Assembly: GCF_000337415.1 (NCBI RefSeq)
Contig: NZ_AOJD01000075.1
Coordinates: forward strand, 29,691 to 82,427
DNA: 52,737 nt
Source: Halorubrum tebenquichense DSM 14210
Lineage (GTDB): Archaea > Halobacteriota > Halobacteria > Halobacteriales > Haloferacaceae
Direction of reading: 5' to 3'
This document shows, in pieces, positions 8,217-15,823 of the stretch. Made by a program: the position numbers and the translations under genes. Each line of letters begins with the position of its first letter. Positions within the stretch are counted from its first letter, which is position 1. The notes below the pieces were generated by a model. The model searched no databases, had not been told where the DNA came from, and was given only the letters and a program-made list of their open reading frames with translations.

Positions 8217-9580
8217 GCGCCGGTCACCCACCCGTCCCGCAGTCTGCCGCGCCAGCCGGTCCGCTCCTCCCACGCGTCGCCGGAGAAGCCGGTCGCGAGC
8301 AGGAACTCGCCGGCCCGGACGACGTAGCCGTACTGGACGCCGGCGTGTTCGTCGAAGCCGTACCGCTCGCCCTCCGCCTCGCGGTGGTAGAAGCGGTACC
8401 AGGCGGTCGGTCCGGGGTCGACCGCGTCCCCCGCTTCGCCCGTCGCGTTGGCGGCCGTGTCGTTCGTCGGCTCGGAACCGTTCCCGCCGAAGTCGGAGCC
8501 GGCGAGCGTCGCCTCGGGGTCGATTGCGGCGCGGCCCTCGGTCGCCCCTTCGTCGAGTGCCGTCGAGAGCCGGGCCGCGGCGGTCTCGGCGTCGGGATAC
8601 CGTTGGACGTGGACCGGGACGCCGTCGAGTTCGCGGGCCCAGCCGCGGAACGGGTCTCGCCGTCGGTTCCCGACGGCAGGCCGGTCCGCGAACGAGACGA
8701 ACAGCTCCTCGACGCGGTCCGCCGGCTGCGGGATCGGCCCGAGCCGGGCGCGGAGTTCGCGCCGGCGCTCGGAGCCGAACGCGTCGCCGTAGATCCGCGG
8801 AACGCGCTCGGGGGCGAGCTCGTCGTCGTACGGGCGGTGCGCGAACGCCGAGAAGCCGCGGCTCGCGACGGCGAGTTCGACGAGCGCTCCGCCCGTGACC
8901 CGGCCGCGTTCGGGGTCCTTCGGCGGGAGGGGTGCCAGCAGCCGGCGGAACAGCCGGTTGTGGATCGGGTCCCGGGAGAACGCCGACTCGACGTAGATGT
9001 CGGTCCCGATGCTCGAGAGGCCGTCGCGCATCCGGTCCAGCTCTTCGAGGGCCCGGTCGACGTCGCCGCGGGGGGCGAACTCCCGCAGGACCTCGACGTG
9101 GGGGTCGACCCGCTCGCGGATCCGCGGGCCGGGCGAGAAGTGGGGTTCGAGCGCCTCGGCCGCGCGGGCGACGGCCTCCTCGCCGGCGGCCGCGACCGCG
9201 TCCACCTGGTCGCCCGTGATCGCCGCCTCCTCGTCGACGGTCGCGCGGACCGATTCGACGGTCGAGACCGCCGCGGCGACCGCGTCTTGATAGGTCGCGA
9301 CCGCCTCCGGGTACTCGGTCGCGAACCACACCGCGTCGTCGACGACCGCGCGCGTCGCCGACGCCAGCGCGGCGTTGAGCGTCGGCGGCTCGCCGTCGGC
9401 GTCCGCCGGCTCGTCGGGAGGGCCGTCTTCGGACGGGCCGTCGCCGGGATCGCCGGCGTCGCCCGGGGCGTCGGCGTCCGCGGGAGCGTCGGGGTACTCG
9501 ACGCCCTCGACGCCGAGACACCCGGCGGTCCCGACGAGGGCGGCACCGACGCCCAGAAGCGTCCGTCGCGTCCGTTCCAT
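8213..9580 (-). CDS. Large Tat-type lipoprotein of unknown function
   Basis: A 455-residue protein. The N-terminus MERTRRTLLGVGAAL ends in a lipobox (LVGTAGC, Cys at about 21), followed by a Pro/Asp/Ala-rich spacer to about residue 65. The remainder contains a helical segment with repeated Ala/Val/Glu heptads (about 70-190) and a mixed C-terminal domain with WYRFYHREAEGERYGF near 405. It is first in the three-gene overlapping operon. A TATA-like box 24 bases upstream fits leaderless transcription. I know no function for it. Confidence 0.75.
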   Translation of the reverse strand: MERTRRTLLGVGAALVGTAGCLGVEGVEYPDAPADADAPGDAGDPGDGPSEDGPPDEPADADGEPPTLNAALASATRAVVDDAVWFATEYPEAVATYQDAVAAAVSTVESVRATVDEEAAITGDQVDAVAAAGEEAVARAAEALEPHFSPGPRIRERVDPHVEVLREFAPRGDVDRALEELDRMRDGLSSIGTDIYVESAFSRDPIHNRLFRRLLAPLPPKDPERGRVTGGALVELAVASRGFSAFAHRPYDDELAPERVPRIYGDAFGSERRRELRARLGPIPQPADRVEELFVSFADRPAVGNRRRDPFRGWARELDGVPVHVQRYPDAETAAARLSTALDEGATEGRAAIDPEATLAGSDFGGNGSEPTNDTAANATGEAGDAVDPGPTAWYRFYHREAEGERYGFDEHAGVQYGYVVRAGEFLLATGFSGDAWEERTGWRGRLRDGWVTGA

Positions 9581-9603
9581 GCCACGCACTCCCCGCGGCA
9601 GGA

Positions 9604-9611
9604 ACTTAAAT
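9604..9611 (-). promoter_or_regulatory. TATA-like box for the lipoprotein operon
   Basis: Minus-strand ATTTAAGT lies 24-31 bases before the ATG at 9580, consistent with a leaderless transcript. It is the only AT-rich element between the divergent genes. Confidence 0.6.
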
Positions 9612-9736
9612 GTGGCACGCCGATTCTCGCGGCTGACAGCGCCCGGACGCGCGGCCGTCCGACCGTAGTCCCTCGGAACGACCCGGCGCGAGCCCCGAGC
9701 GCGGCCCTTTTGAGGCCGGCACCCCGAGCGACGCGT

Positions 9737-10195
9737 ATGTCCGCGCCAACACGCAGCGACGTGCCGCCCACGTCGATCGGCGTCGACCTCCGCGAGGAGG
9801 GCGTCGTCGTCGAGTACCTCGACGGGCGGACGACCCTCTACCGGGGCGTCCCCGAGTCCGCCGAGGGGTCGGTGACCGCGGGTCCCGGCAAGGAGACCCA
9901 CGTCCTCGTCACCGACCCCACGGAGACCGAGGGCGTGATGACGTACGTGAACGACTACAAGACCGACGACGAGATCCTCGAAGACTCCGGCGTCGGCCGC
10001 GTCATCGTCGAGGACGGCGAGCGCGACGAGGTGTTCCCGGGCGTGATCGTCGGCCGCGACGGACAGCGCAACGAGGTCGTGGCCGACCCCGAGATCGCCG
10101 GCGGGCGGGTGTTCGTCTTCGTCGAGGACGGCTGGACCGAGGGGAGCTACGAGATCGTCGAGGGGCCGGAGGACGGCCTCGACGCGCATCGCTGA
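9737..10195 (+). CDS. DUF5796-type haloarchaeal protein
   Basis: A 152-residue soluble protein, acidic, beta-rich. The pattern VDLREEGVVVEYLDGR, then VLVTDPTETEGVMTYVND, then DEILEDSGVGRVI matches what I remember of the haloarchaea-specific DUF5796 family; this is a recollection and not a search result. No catalytic motif is evident. Two further short conserved genes follow on the same strand (10220 and 10554), possibly co-transcribed. Confidence 0.75.
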   Translation: MSAPTRSDVPPTSIGVDLREEGVVVEYLDGRTTLYRGVPESAEGSVTAGPGKETHVLVTDPTETEGVMTYVNDYKTDDEILEDSGVGRVIVEDGERDEVFPGVIVGRDGQRNEVVADPEIAGGRVFVFVEDGWTEGSYEIVEGPEDGLDAHR

Positions 10196-10219
10196 GGCCC
10201 CGATATCAGATCGCATCCG

Positions 10220-10459
10220 ATGAGCCTCGCGAAACCGTGGCGCGACCTCGACCGCTCGACGGTCGGGAGCGCGCCGGACCGCTACGCGCTGTACGAACTC
10301 GGCGACCCCGACGGCGACACGGTCGGGTTCGGGACCGGGATCCTCCGCGACGAGCTGAAGGAGGCGCTCGCGTACGGCGACGCCGCGAAGGTCCGCTGGG
10401 AGTCGGCGGAGTCGGCCGATCACGCCGAACGACTGCTCGCGGAACACGTCGAGGGGTAG
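10220..10459 (+). CDS. Short conserved haloarchaeal protein
   Basis: A 79-residue protein with YALYELGDPDGD near the N-terminus and LRDELKEALAYGDAAKVRWE after it, a strand-strand-helix arrangement loosely reminiscent of a minimal GIY-YIG fold but without its catalytic residues. It starts 24 bases after the preceding stop, so it likely shares a transcript with it. Function unknown. Confidence 0.7.
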   Translation: MSLAKPWRDLDRSTVGSAPDRYALYELGDPDGDTVGFGTGILRDELKEALAYGDAAKVRWESAESADHAERLLAEHVEG

Positions 10460-10553
10460 TTCACGGGCCACGCGGACGAGCGAGCGACCCCCTCCTTGCG
10501 AGAGCGCGGGAACGACCGACAGACGAAAGTCCCGCGGCCGCCGAGGGACGGAC

Positions 10554-10955
10554 ATGAGCGACGAGGCCGAGACCGGCGACGACGAGGCCGCGATCGACAG
10601 CGGCGAGGAGGCCGCGACCGACGGCGGTGAGGAGGTACTTCGCGCGAGCGACCTCGGCGGCGAGGGGCCGCCGGTGGAGGAGAAGCCCTACAAGATCGTC
10701 TTCGAGGCGAACAAGTGCTTCGGAGCGGGGAAGTGCGCCGAGGTCGCGGACAACTGGGTGATGGACGTGGTGAGCGGGATGGCGAAGCCGGAGACGTACT
10801 ACATCGGCGAGGAGGACTTAGCCGAGAACGTCCGCGCGGCGGAGGCGTGTCCCGCGAAGAAGGAGGCGGGCGTGATCCACGTCGTCGACCGCCGGACGGA
10901 CGAGGAGATCGCCCCGGACCCGCACGGCGACGGGACGCTCTCGGTCGACTGGTAG
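10554..10955 (+). CDS. Single-cluster ferredoxin-like protein
   Basis: A 133-residue protein. After an acidic N-terminal tail of about 40 residues comes YKIVFEANKCFGAGKC, and later AAEACPAKK. Three cysteines in a C-x5-C...CP arrangement match ferredoxins that bind one [3Fe-4S] cluster (the position of a fourth Cys is occupied by other residues). It probably acts as a cytoplasmic electron carrier; the partner is unknown. It is the last protein gene before tRNA-Leu. Confidence 0.8.
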   Translation: MSDEAETGDDEAAIDSGEEAATDGGEEVLRASDLGGEGPPVEEKPYKIVFEANKCFGAGKCAEVADNWVMDVVSGMAKPETYYIGEEDLAENVRAAEACPAKKEAGVIHVVDRRTDEEIAPDPHGDGTLSVDW

Positions 10956-11012
10956 GGCGTCCGGCCGGGGTTCCGAAAGGTGTTTCACCCCGCCGCGGGT
11001 AGCCGAATCCGC

Positions 11013-11097
11013 GCGGGGGTGGCTGAGCCTGGCCAAAAGCGGCGGACTTAAGATCCGCTCCTGTAGAGGTTCGAGGGTTCGAATCCCTTCCCCCGCA
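11013..11097 (+). tRNA. tRNA-Leu (anticodon UAA)
   Basis: The acceptor arms GCGGGGG (11013-11019) and CCCCCGC (11090-11096) pair fully, with discriminator A at 11097. The anticodon stem-loop is CGGA-CTTAAGA-TCCG, giving anticodon TAA. A long variable arm (ctcctgtagaggt) and the T-arm GAGGGTTCGAATCCC identify a class II tRNA for leucine. No intron and no encoded CCA. Confidence 0.97.
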
Positions 11098-11211
11098 TCG
11101 CTGTCGCGAGCACACCGCGAGCGACAGCGCTGAGAATAGAAGGGATTCGAAGTAGGGAGGTCGCGCGCAGCGAAGCGAGCACGTCCGACCGTGGTTCGAA
11201 TCCCTTCCCCC
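11076..11211 (+). repeat. 19-bp duplication of the tRNA-Leu 3' end (att-like scar)
   Basis: Bases 11076-11094, within the T-arm and acceptor of tRNA-Leu, recur exactly at 11193-11211 (19 of 19). The reverse complement of ten of these bases also occurs at 11141-11150. This is the pattern left by tRNA-directed integration, but only about 100 bp separate the copies and no integrase is present, so any element has been lost. Confidence 0.6.
11100..11128 (+). terminator. Possible terminator hairpin after tRNA-Leu
   Basis: GCTGTCGC at 11100-11107 and GCGACAGC at 11121-11128 can form an 8-bp stem with a 13-base loop immediately after the tRNA. No T-tract follows, so it may instead be a structural repeat. 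Confidence 0.35.
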
Positions 11212-11214
11212 ATA

Positions 11215-11366
11215 CGGAGATCTTACTGGAATTGGGTGTCATGGGATGTTGTTTTCACGTATCTCTTACTGAGTCACCCAATAGGACGAACCTGCTTACA
11301 GGACAGGTATTTCGTGTGTGATGTTGGTGATGAGAATGGGATTGCTTCTGGTGCGGTGAATACTCC
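11215..11366. other. Intergenic segment of lower GC with hairpins
   Basis: No gene is supported. TTGGGTG (11232-11238) and CACCCAA (11275-11281) are inverted copies that could pair, and tcttact occurs on both sides of the intervening sequence. It lies between the tRNA-end duplication and the GC-rich repeat, so it may be a leftover of an integrated element. Confidence 0.4.
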
Positions 11367-11615
11367 CGAAGCCCCAGCCGCGAGGACTCGGTGCGCTCGC
11401 TGTGCTCCTCGTCGCTCACTCCGTTCGCTCCTGCGGTGCTTACGTCCCGCGCCTTCGCCCTCGCGGCTGCCCCTTCGAGTCCCACCCGCCCCGCACCGCA
11501 TCGCACCTCGCACCTCCCCAGCCTCGTCGGCGGTCCTCAGCTTCGCTCCGGACCGCCGACTCCCTCGCGCGGCGCTGCTCGGCCGCAAGGCGGCCTCGCA
11601 GGCGCGCGCCGCCTC
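11367..11615 (+). repeat. Copy 2 of the GC-rich dispersed repeat
   Basis: Bases 11367-11455 match the reverse complement of 1-95 (see that entry). The remainder to about 11615 is of the same style, with alternating gcgctcg motifs, no open frame of coding character and many imperfect palindromes. The right edge is placed where an oxidase-like reading frame begins, so it is approximate. It may have truncated that gene. Confidence 0.6.
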
Positions 11616-11617
11616 GA

Positions 11618-11803
11618 GTTCTGCGACGGCGGCCTCGTCCAGACGCTGTTCTGGGCGCGGCTCCCGGGCGACACGCTGATCATCGCCGGGACGGCGATTA
11701 CATGGCCGACCCGATCCGCAAGCGGTTCGTCCTCCGCGCGTCCGAGGACGATCCCTCGGTCGACGACATGGCTGTCACCGAGGGGATCGCGGGGGACGAC
11801 TGA
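11618..11803 (+). pseudogene. C-terminal remnant of a heme-copper oxidase/NO reductase-like subunit
   Basis: One frame reads LEFCDGGLVQTLFWAR then LPGDTLIIAGTAI; a second frame, entered near 11698, continues YMADPIRKRFVLR and ends EGIAGDD at 11803. Restoring one base in gcgattacatgg joins them into a single coherent tail. The W-x-R-x-P-G-D-T-hydrophobic helix followed by a basic turn resembles the last transmembrane helix of haloarchaeal NO-reductase/oxidase large subunits. The family call is tentative; that it is a truncated, frameshifted gene end is more secure. A start at 11702 would give a 33-residue peptide. Confidence 0.4.
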
Positions 11804-11832
11804 GGGGTCGACGCGCCGGCCGCCCGGATCAC

Positions 11833-12276
11833 TCAGTCGCCGAAGCCGTCGGAGCGTTCCGACCACCCCGTCGCGTCCGTCGCGAGGTCGTGTACCTCGC
11901 GTCGGATCCCGGCGTAGTTGTCGACGACGTCCTGCGTGGTGACGATCCCCGCCGGGGTCACCCCGTCGACGACGACGAGCTTCTTGACGCCCTCCGATCG
12001 CATGCGTTCCGTCGCGGTCCTGAGTGTGGCGTCGGGTCCGACGGTGACGAGCGGGGCGCTCGCCGCCTTCTGTACCGGAATCGTCGACAGCGGGTCGTCG
12101 GTGGCGTAGGCGGCGTGGAGGACGTCGCTCTCGGTGAGGATCCCGGCGGGCGTCCCGCCGTCCGTGACGACGACGCTCCCGACCCGGTTGCGGAGCATCC
12201 GCTCCGCCGCGTCTCGGACCGCGGCGTCGGCGTCGCAGGTCACGAGGTCCGTCGTCATCACTTCCTCGACGCGCAT
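11833..12276 (-). CDS. Two-CBS-domain protein
   Basis: A 147-residue protein consisting of a tandem CBS pair, about residues 1-60 (VEEVMTTDLVTCDADA, GSVVVTDGGTPAGILTESDVL) and 68-125 (LVTVGPDATLRTA, KLVVVDGVTPAGIVTTQDVV). CBS pairs bind adenine nucleotides and usually regulate partners; no catalytic domain is attached. The ATG at 12276 is preferred over a GTG at 12291 because the CBS motif begins at once. Confidence 0.9.
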   Translation of the reverse strand: MRVEEVMTTDLVTCDADAAVRDAAERMLRNRVGSVVVTDGGTPAGILTESDVLHAAYATDDPLSTIPVQKAASAPLVTVGPDATLRTATERMRSEGVKKLVVVDGVTPAGIVTTQDVVDNYAGIRREVHDLATDATGWSERSDGFGD

Positions 12277-12369
12277 GGGGTGAGATAGCACGGCGGAGTA
12301 CTTGTAGGTGACCTCGGCGACGTCGGCGAGGGACGCCGAATCCGCCTCACCCGTGGCGGTCTCCGGCGC

Positions 12370-13281
12370 TCAGTAGTGCCAGGGGTAGTCCCGGAAGTTC
12401 GGCTCGCGCCCTTCCAGGAACGCGTCGCGGCCCTCGGCCGCTTCGTCGGTCATGTACGCCAGCCGGGTCGCCTCGCCGGCGAACACCTGCTGGCCGACCA
12501 TCCCGTCGTCGGCCATGTTGAACGCGTACTTCAGCATCCGCATCGCGGTCGGCGACTTCCGGGTCATCTCGTCGGCCCACTCCAGGGCCACCTCCTCCAG
12601 TTCCTCGTGCGGGATCACCTCGTTGACCATCCCCATGTCTTCGGCCTCCTCGGCGGAGTAGGTCTTCCCGCGGAAGAACACTTCGCGGGCCTTCTTCTGG
12701 CCGATCTGCTTCGCGAGGTAGGCGGAGCCGAACCCGCCGTCGAAGGAGGCCACGTCCGGGTCGGTCTGGAGGAACTTCCCGTGTTCCTCGCTGGCGAGCG
12801 TCATGTCGCAGATCACGTGTAGCGAGTGGCCGCCGCCGACCGCCCAGCCCGGGACGACCGCGACGACCGGCTTCGGCATGAACCGGATCAGGCGCTGGAC
12901 TTCGAGAATGTGTAGCCGACCGGCGCGGGCCTCCTTGACGAGCGGGTCGTCCTCGTCGGCCGCCTCGTCGTCGTCGCGGTACTCGTAGCCGGAGCCGCCG
13001 CGGACCGACTGGTCGCCGCCCGAGCAGAACGCCCACCCGCCGTCCTTCTCCGAGGGCCCGTTGCCGGTGAGGAGGACGCAGCCCACGTCGGCCTGCTTGC
13101 GGGCGTGGTCGAGCGCGGCGTACAGCTCGTCGACCGTGCCCGGCCGGAAGGCGTTGCGGACCGCGGGGCGGTCGAACGCGATCCGGACCGCGGGGACGTC
13201 GACGGCGCGGTGGTAGGTGATGTCGTCGAACTCGTCGGTGACGGGCTCCCACGCGTCGGGATCGAAGATCTCCGAGACCAT
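12370..13281 (-). CDS. menB: 1,4-Dihydroxy-2-naphthoyl-CoA synthase
   Basis: A 303-residue crotonase-family enzyme that closes the naphthoate ring in menaquinone synthesis. Features that separate MenB from other crotonases are present: FCSGGDQSVRG, VVAVVPGWAVGGGHSLH (oxyanion-hole Gly) and TDPDVASFDGGFGSAYLA with the Asp/Tyr pattern, ending in the family-typical REPNFRDYPWHY. The ATG at 13281 (MVSEIFDPDAWEPV) fits homologues; an ATG at 13307 adds nine residues. It stands alone here, without other men genes. Confidence 0.93.
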   Translation of the reverse strand: MVSEIFDPDAWEPVTDEFDDITYHRAVDVPAVRIAFDRPAVRNAFRPGTVDELYAALDHARKQADVGCVLLTGNGPSEKDGGWAFCSGGDQSVRGGSGYEYRDDDEAADEDDPLVKEARAGRLHILEVQRLIRFMPKPVVAVVPGWAVGGGHSLHVICDMTLASEEHGKFLQTDPDVASFDGGFGSAYLAKQIGQKKAREVFFRGKTYSAEEAEDMGMVNEVIPHEELEEVALEWADEMTRKSPTAMRMLKYAFNMADDGMVGQQVFAGEATRLAYMTDEAAEGRDAFLEGREPNFRDYPWHY

Positions 13282-13445
13282 GCCCGGACGTACGCCCGGG
13301 CCGCTCATAAACGCCGCCGGATCGGGCGAACGGGGAGGGCTACCGGTTCGAGCGCGGTCCCCCGCGCCGGCGCGCGACGAGGACCGGGAGCCGGGACCAG
13401 CGGCGGGGGCGGACGCCGGGGGCGCGGTCCGTCCGCCGAGACGTG

Positions 13446-13685
13446 TCAGTCGTTCTGCGCGTGCGCACCCTTCGGATGCCCCTTGTGCTGGAGGTTCCGA
13501 TTGTCGCGTTCCCGCGTCGCGGTCGCGGGGATGACCTCGCGGCTCGGGTCGATCTCCGACCGCGGCATCCCGGTGTAGCCGTGGTCGGGGTGTTCGGAGC
13601 AGTGCGCCATCGCGTCGTGCGAGCCCTCCCACGGGCCCTCGTCACAGCCGTCCGCCGTACAGACGAACACTATATCCTCTGACAT
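13446..13685 (-). CDS. Small Cys/His-containing haloarchaeal protein
   Basis: A 79-residue acidic protein. FVCTADGCDEGPW followed by HDAMAHCSEHPDHGY places three Cys and several His in the first 35 residues, which could bind zinc. The C-terminal half is polar and probably flexible (ERDNRNLQHKGHPK). A clear TATA box about 26 bases upstream implies a leaderless mRNA. I do not recognise the family. Confidence 0.75.
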   Translation of the reverse strand: MSEDIVFVCTADGCDEGPWEGSHDAMAHCSEHPDHGYTGMPRSEIDPSREVIPATATRERDNRNLQHKGHPKGAHAQND

Positions 13686-13710
13686 GCTGATCGGGGGTTC
13701 CCGACCGGTG

Positions 13711-13719
13711 TATAAAAAT
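13711..13719 (-). promoter_or_regulatory. TATA-like box for the Cys/His small protein
   Basis: Minus-strand ATTTTTATA lies 26-34 bases before the ATG at 13685. It is one of the clearest promoter-like elements in the window. Confidence 0.65.
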
Positions 13720-13789
13720 CTCGCACCGAAATTATCAGAGTTGATTTCGGTTGGTGCCCCTCGCCCCCGATCCGCAGCGCGTCCCGCGG

Positions 13790-14572
13790 TCAGTCGCTGA
13801 CGGCGGGCGCGCCGAACAGTTCGACGCTCGTCCCGGCGTGGCGGCAGTCTTCGAGGGCGTGTTTGGCCGCGAACCCGGCCTCGTGCGCGGAGGCCCCCTG
13901 CCCGACCCCGACCTGTAGCTCGATGTCGACGTCCTCCTGGACGTGGTCGACCGCCGCCGAGAACGCCGTCTCGGGCAGGTCCGGGCAGACCGCCACGACG
14001 TTGTCGCCGCCGACGAAGAAGGAGAGGGCCCCGTGCGCCTCGCGGAGGTGGCGCATCAGCGAGCCGTACGCCCGTTCGATGTTGATGAACGTGTCGAACT
14101 CGTTGAGTCGGTCGGTGTACTTCCCGGTCGCGTTGACCACGTCGAAGTGCGCCACCTGGAGGTCCGACCGGTTCGTCTCCGAGAGGTACTCCCCGGCGAG
14201 CACCTCCGTGCGACTCTCGTCTTGGGCGCTGCCCGCGGTCTGGAGCCGCCGGTTCGCGGCCTCCAGCGCGTCGACGGGACGCTCGGCGACGGCGGTCCCG
14301 AGGCTGACGCTGACCGGATAGCGGTTGCCGATCGACTCCTGAAGGGTCGCGTGGGCCGCGCCGTCGACGCCGTTCGTCACCGCGATCATGTTGTCGAATC
14401 TGGTGAAGAAGACGTAGGCGTCGCGGTGGCCGAGGAACTGCGCCACGTCGGCGAAGAGGCGCGACTGGAGCGTCTGGAGGTCCATCTCGCGGCGCGGCTC
14501 CGGCGTCGTCGTCCACGGCCCGTAGTTGTCGATCTGGACGAGGGTCACCTGGGTCGTCGTCACAGTGGACAC
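13790..14572 (-). CDS. gch3: GTP cyclohydrolase III
   Basis: A 260-residue archaeal enzyme that opens GTP to a formamidopyrimidine (FAPy) nucleotide at the start of archaeal flavin/deazaflavin synthesis. The N-terminal QIDNYGPWT signature is present near residue 13, and the fold is a tandem of two cyclase-like halves; FVGGDNVVAVCP near residue 188 holds the GGDN that corresponds to the metal/GTP-binding loop of the second half, and FFTRFDNMIAVTNG the first. Length matches the family. It is a single gene, divergent from the HAD phosphatase. Confidence 0.92.
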   Translation of the reverse strand: MSTVTTTQVTLVQIDNYGPWTTTPEPRREMDLQTLQSRLFADVAQFLGHRDAYVFFTRFDNMIAVTNGVDGAAHATLQESIGNRYPVSVSLGTAVAERPVDALEAANRRLQTAGSAQDESRTEVLAGEYLSETNRSDLQVAHFDVVNATGKYTDRLNEFDTFINIERAYGSLMRHLREAHGALSFFVGGDNVVAVCPDLPETAFSAAVDHVQEDVDIELQVGVGQGASAHEAGFAAKHALEDCRHAGTSVELFGAPAVSD

Positions 14573-14748
14573 CGGTACGGAACGCTGCCGCTTTACCCTT
14601 CCGTTATCCCGAAGATGGAACTGGTACCGAGTTCGTGATTCGGTTCGGGTCGGCGATCGTCGCCCGCGGCGGTCGTCCGGCGGGAGCCCGAGTCGTCCGA
14701 CGCGGATCCGGGCGCAACCCCTACGGCCGTGGCGCGCGCAGTCCCGGC

Positions 14749-15528
14749 ATGGAATTCAGCGGTGCCGTCCTCGACGTCGACGGTACGGTCGTGCGCGGCG
14801 ACGAGCCGATCCCGGGCGCTCCCGCGGGGTACCGCCGGCTCCGGGAGGCCGGGATCGAGACGCTGTTCGTCTCGAACAACCCGACGAAGGCACCGCCCGC
14901 GTACGTCGACCGCCTCGGGGCGGCGGGGTACGACGTCGACGCCGACCGCGTCTTCACCGCGGGCAGCGTGACGACGCGGTACCTCCGGCGACACCACGCC
15001 GACGACGATCTGCTCTGTGTCGCCGATCCCGGACTGCTCGACCAGTTCGAGGCGGCGGGGCTGTCGACGACCGACGACGTCGACGCCGCCGACGCGCTGG
15101 TCGCCTCGATCGACCGCGAGTTCGACTACGAGGACCTCTGTACGGCGCTGTGGGCCTTGGAGCGCGACATCCCCTTCATCGGCACCGACCCCGACGTGGT
15201 GATCCCGGCTCCCGAGCGCGACGTGCCCGGGTCCGGCGCTGTGATCCACGCGATCGCCGGCGTCGCCGAGCGCGACCCCGACGCCGTCCTCGGGAAGCCG
15301 TCGGACACCGCGATCGAGATGGTCCGCGAGCGGCTCCCGTACCCGCCGGAGGAGTGTCTCGTCGTGGGCGACCGCCTCGACACGGACATCGCGCTCGGCG
15401 AGCGCGCCGGGATGACGAGCGTCCTCGTCCGCTCCGGCGTCACCGACGCGGACGACCTCGCGGCGTCCGCGGTCTCGCCCGACTACGTCCTCGACCATCT
15501 CGGCGAGATCGACCGCGTCATCGGGTGA
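14749..15528 (+). CDS. HAD-superfamily phosphatase, NagD type
   Basis: A 259-residue hydrolase. The nucleophile/acid pair is Asp9 and Asp11 in AVLDVDGTV; motif II is FVSNN near 43; LGKPSDTAIEM supplies the motif III Lys; motif IV is VVGDRLDTDI. A C2-type cap lies between motifs II and III, as in NagD/p-nitrophenylphosphatase-like enzymes. The natural substrate (a phosphorylated sugar, glycerol or similar) cannot be assigned. Confidence 0.9.
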   Translation: MEFSGAVLDVDGTVVRGDEPIPGAPAGYRRLREAGIETLFVSNNPTKAPPAYVDRLGAAGYDVDADRVFTAGSVTTRYLRRHHADDDLLCVADPGLLDQFEAAGLSTTDDVDAADALVASIDREFDYEDLCTALWALERDIPFIGTDPDVVIPAPERDVPGSGAVIHAIAGVAERDPDAVLGKPSDTAIEMVRERLPYPPEECLVVGDRLDTDIALGERAGMTSVLVRSGVTDADDLAASAVSPDYVLDHLGEIDRVIG

Positions 15529-15572
15529 ACGCTGGATTCGCTGAGCGTTTCACCTCCGCCGCGTGGACAACA

Positions 15573-15580
15573 GTTATATG
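15573..15580 (+). promoter_or_regulatory. TATA-like box for the 37-residue protein
   Basis: gttatatg lies 23-30 bases before the ATG at 15603, the spacing of a leaderless haloarchaeal promoter. It supports the short frame that follows as a gene. Confidence 0.6.
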
Positions 15581-15602
15581 CCAGCGACCGCTTCGCTCAC
15601 AC

Positions 15603-15716
15603 ATGAGTGTGGTTGACTCACACGAAGACGGGACCGGGGACGACGAGGAAGATCCGGAGGCGTCCGTCCGCGTGCTGGAGGGACACGCGGTCCAGTTCAA
15701 CGAGTACCGGTACTGA
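15603..15716 (+). CDS. Very small acidic protein (37 residues)
   Basis: The frame starts MSVVDSHEDGTGDDEE and ends VQFNEYRY. It is strongly acidic, free of hydrophobic stretches, with a distinct aromatic C-terminus. It has its own TATA-like box at leaderless spacing and stands between two unrelated genes. No family is known to me. Its composition and promoter argue that it is real; homologues have not been checked. Confidence 0.55.
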   Translation: MSVVDSHEDGTGDDEEDPEASVRVLEGHAVQFNEYRY

Positions 15717-15823
15717 CGGCATCCTGACGGCGTCTGTTCGGCATCCGCCGGGCGGAGTCCGCCCGGCTCGACCGCCCGACGGCTGTCGGGACCGTTAAGT
15801 GGTCGTCGCGGGTAGCCGGGGGT

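Noticed and set aside
6058-8898. A 946-codon open frame on the plus strand
   Set aside because: It lies antisense to shikimate kinase and the lipoprotein operon. It is Arg/Val-rich with no domain, a typical GC-rich antisense artefact.
11391-11617. Open frames across the GC-rich repeat
   Set aside because: Low-complexity Arg/Ser/Pro/Ala translations in several frames at once; the DNA repeat explains them.
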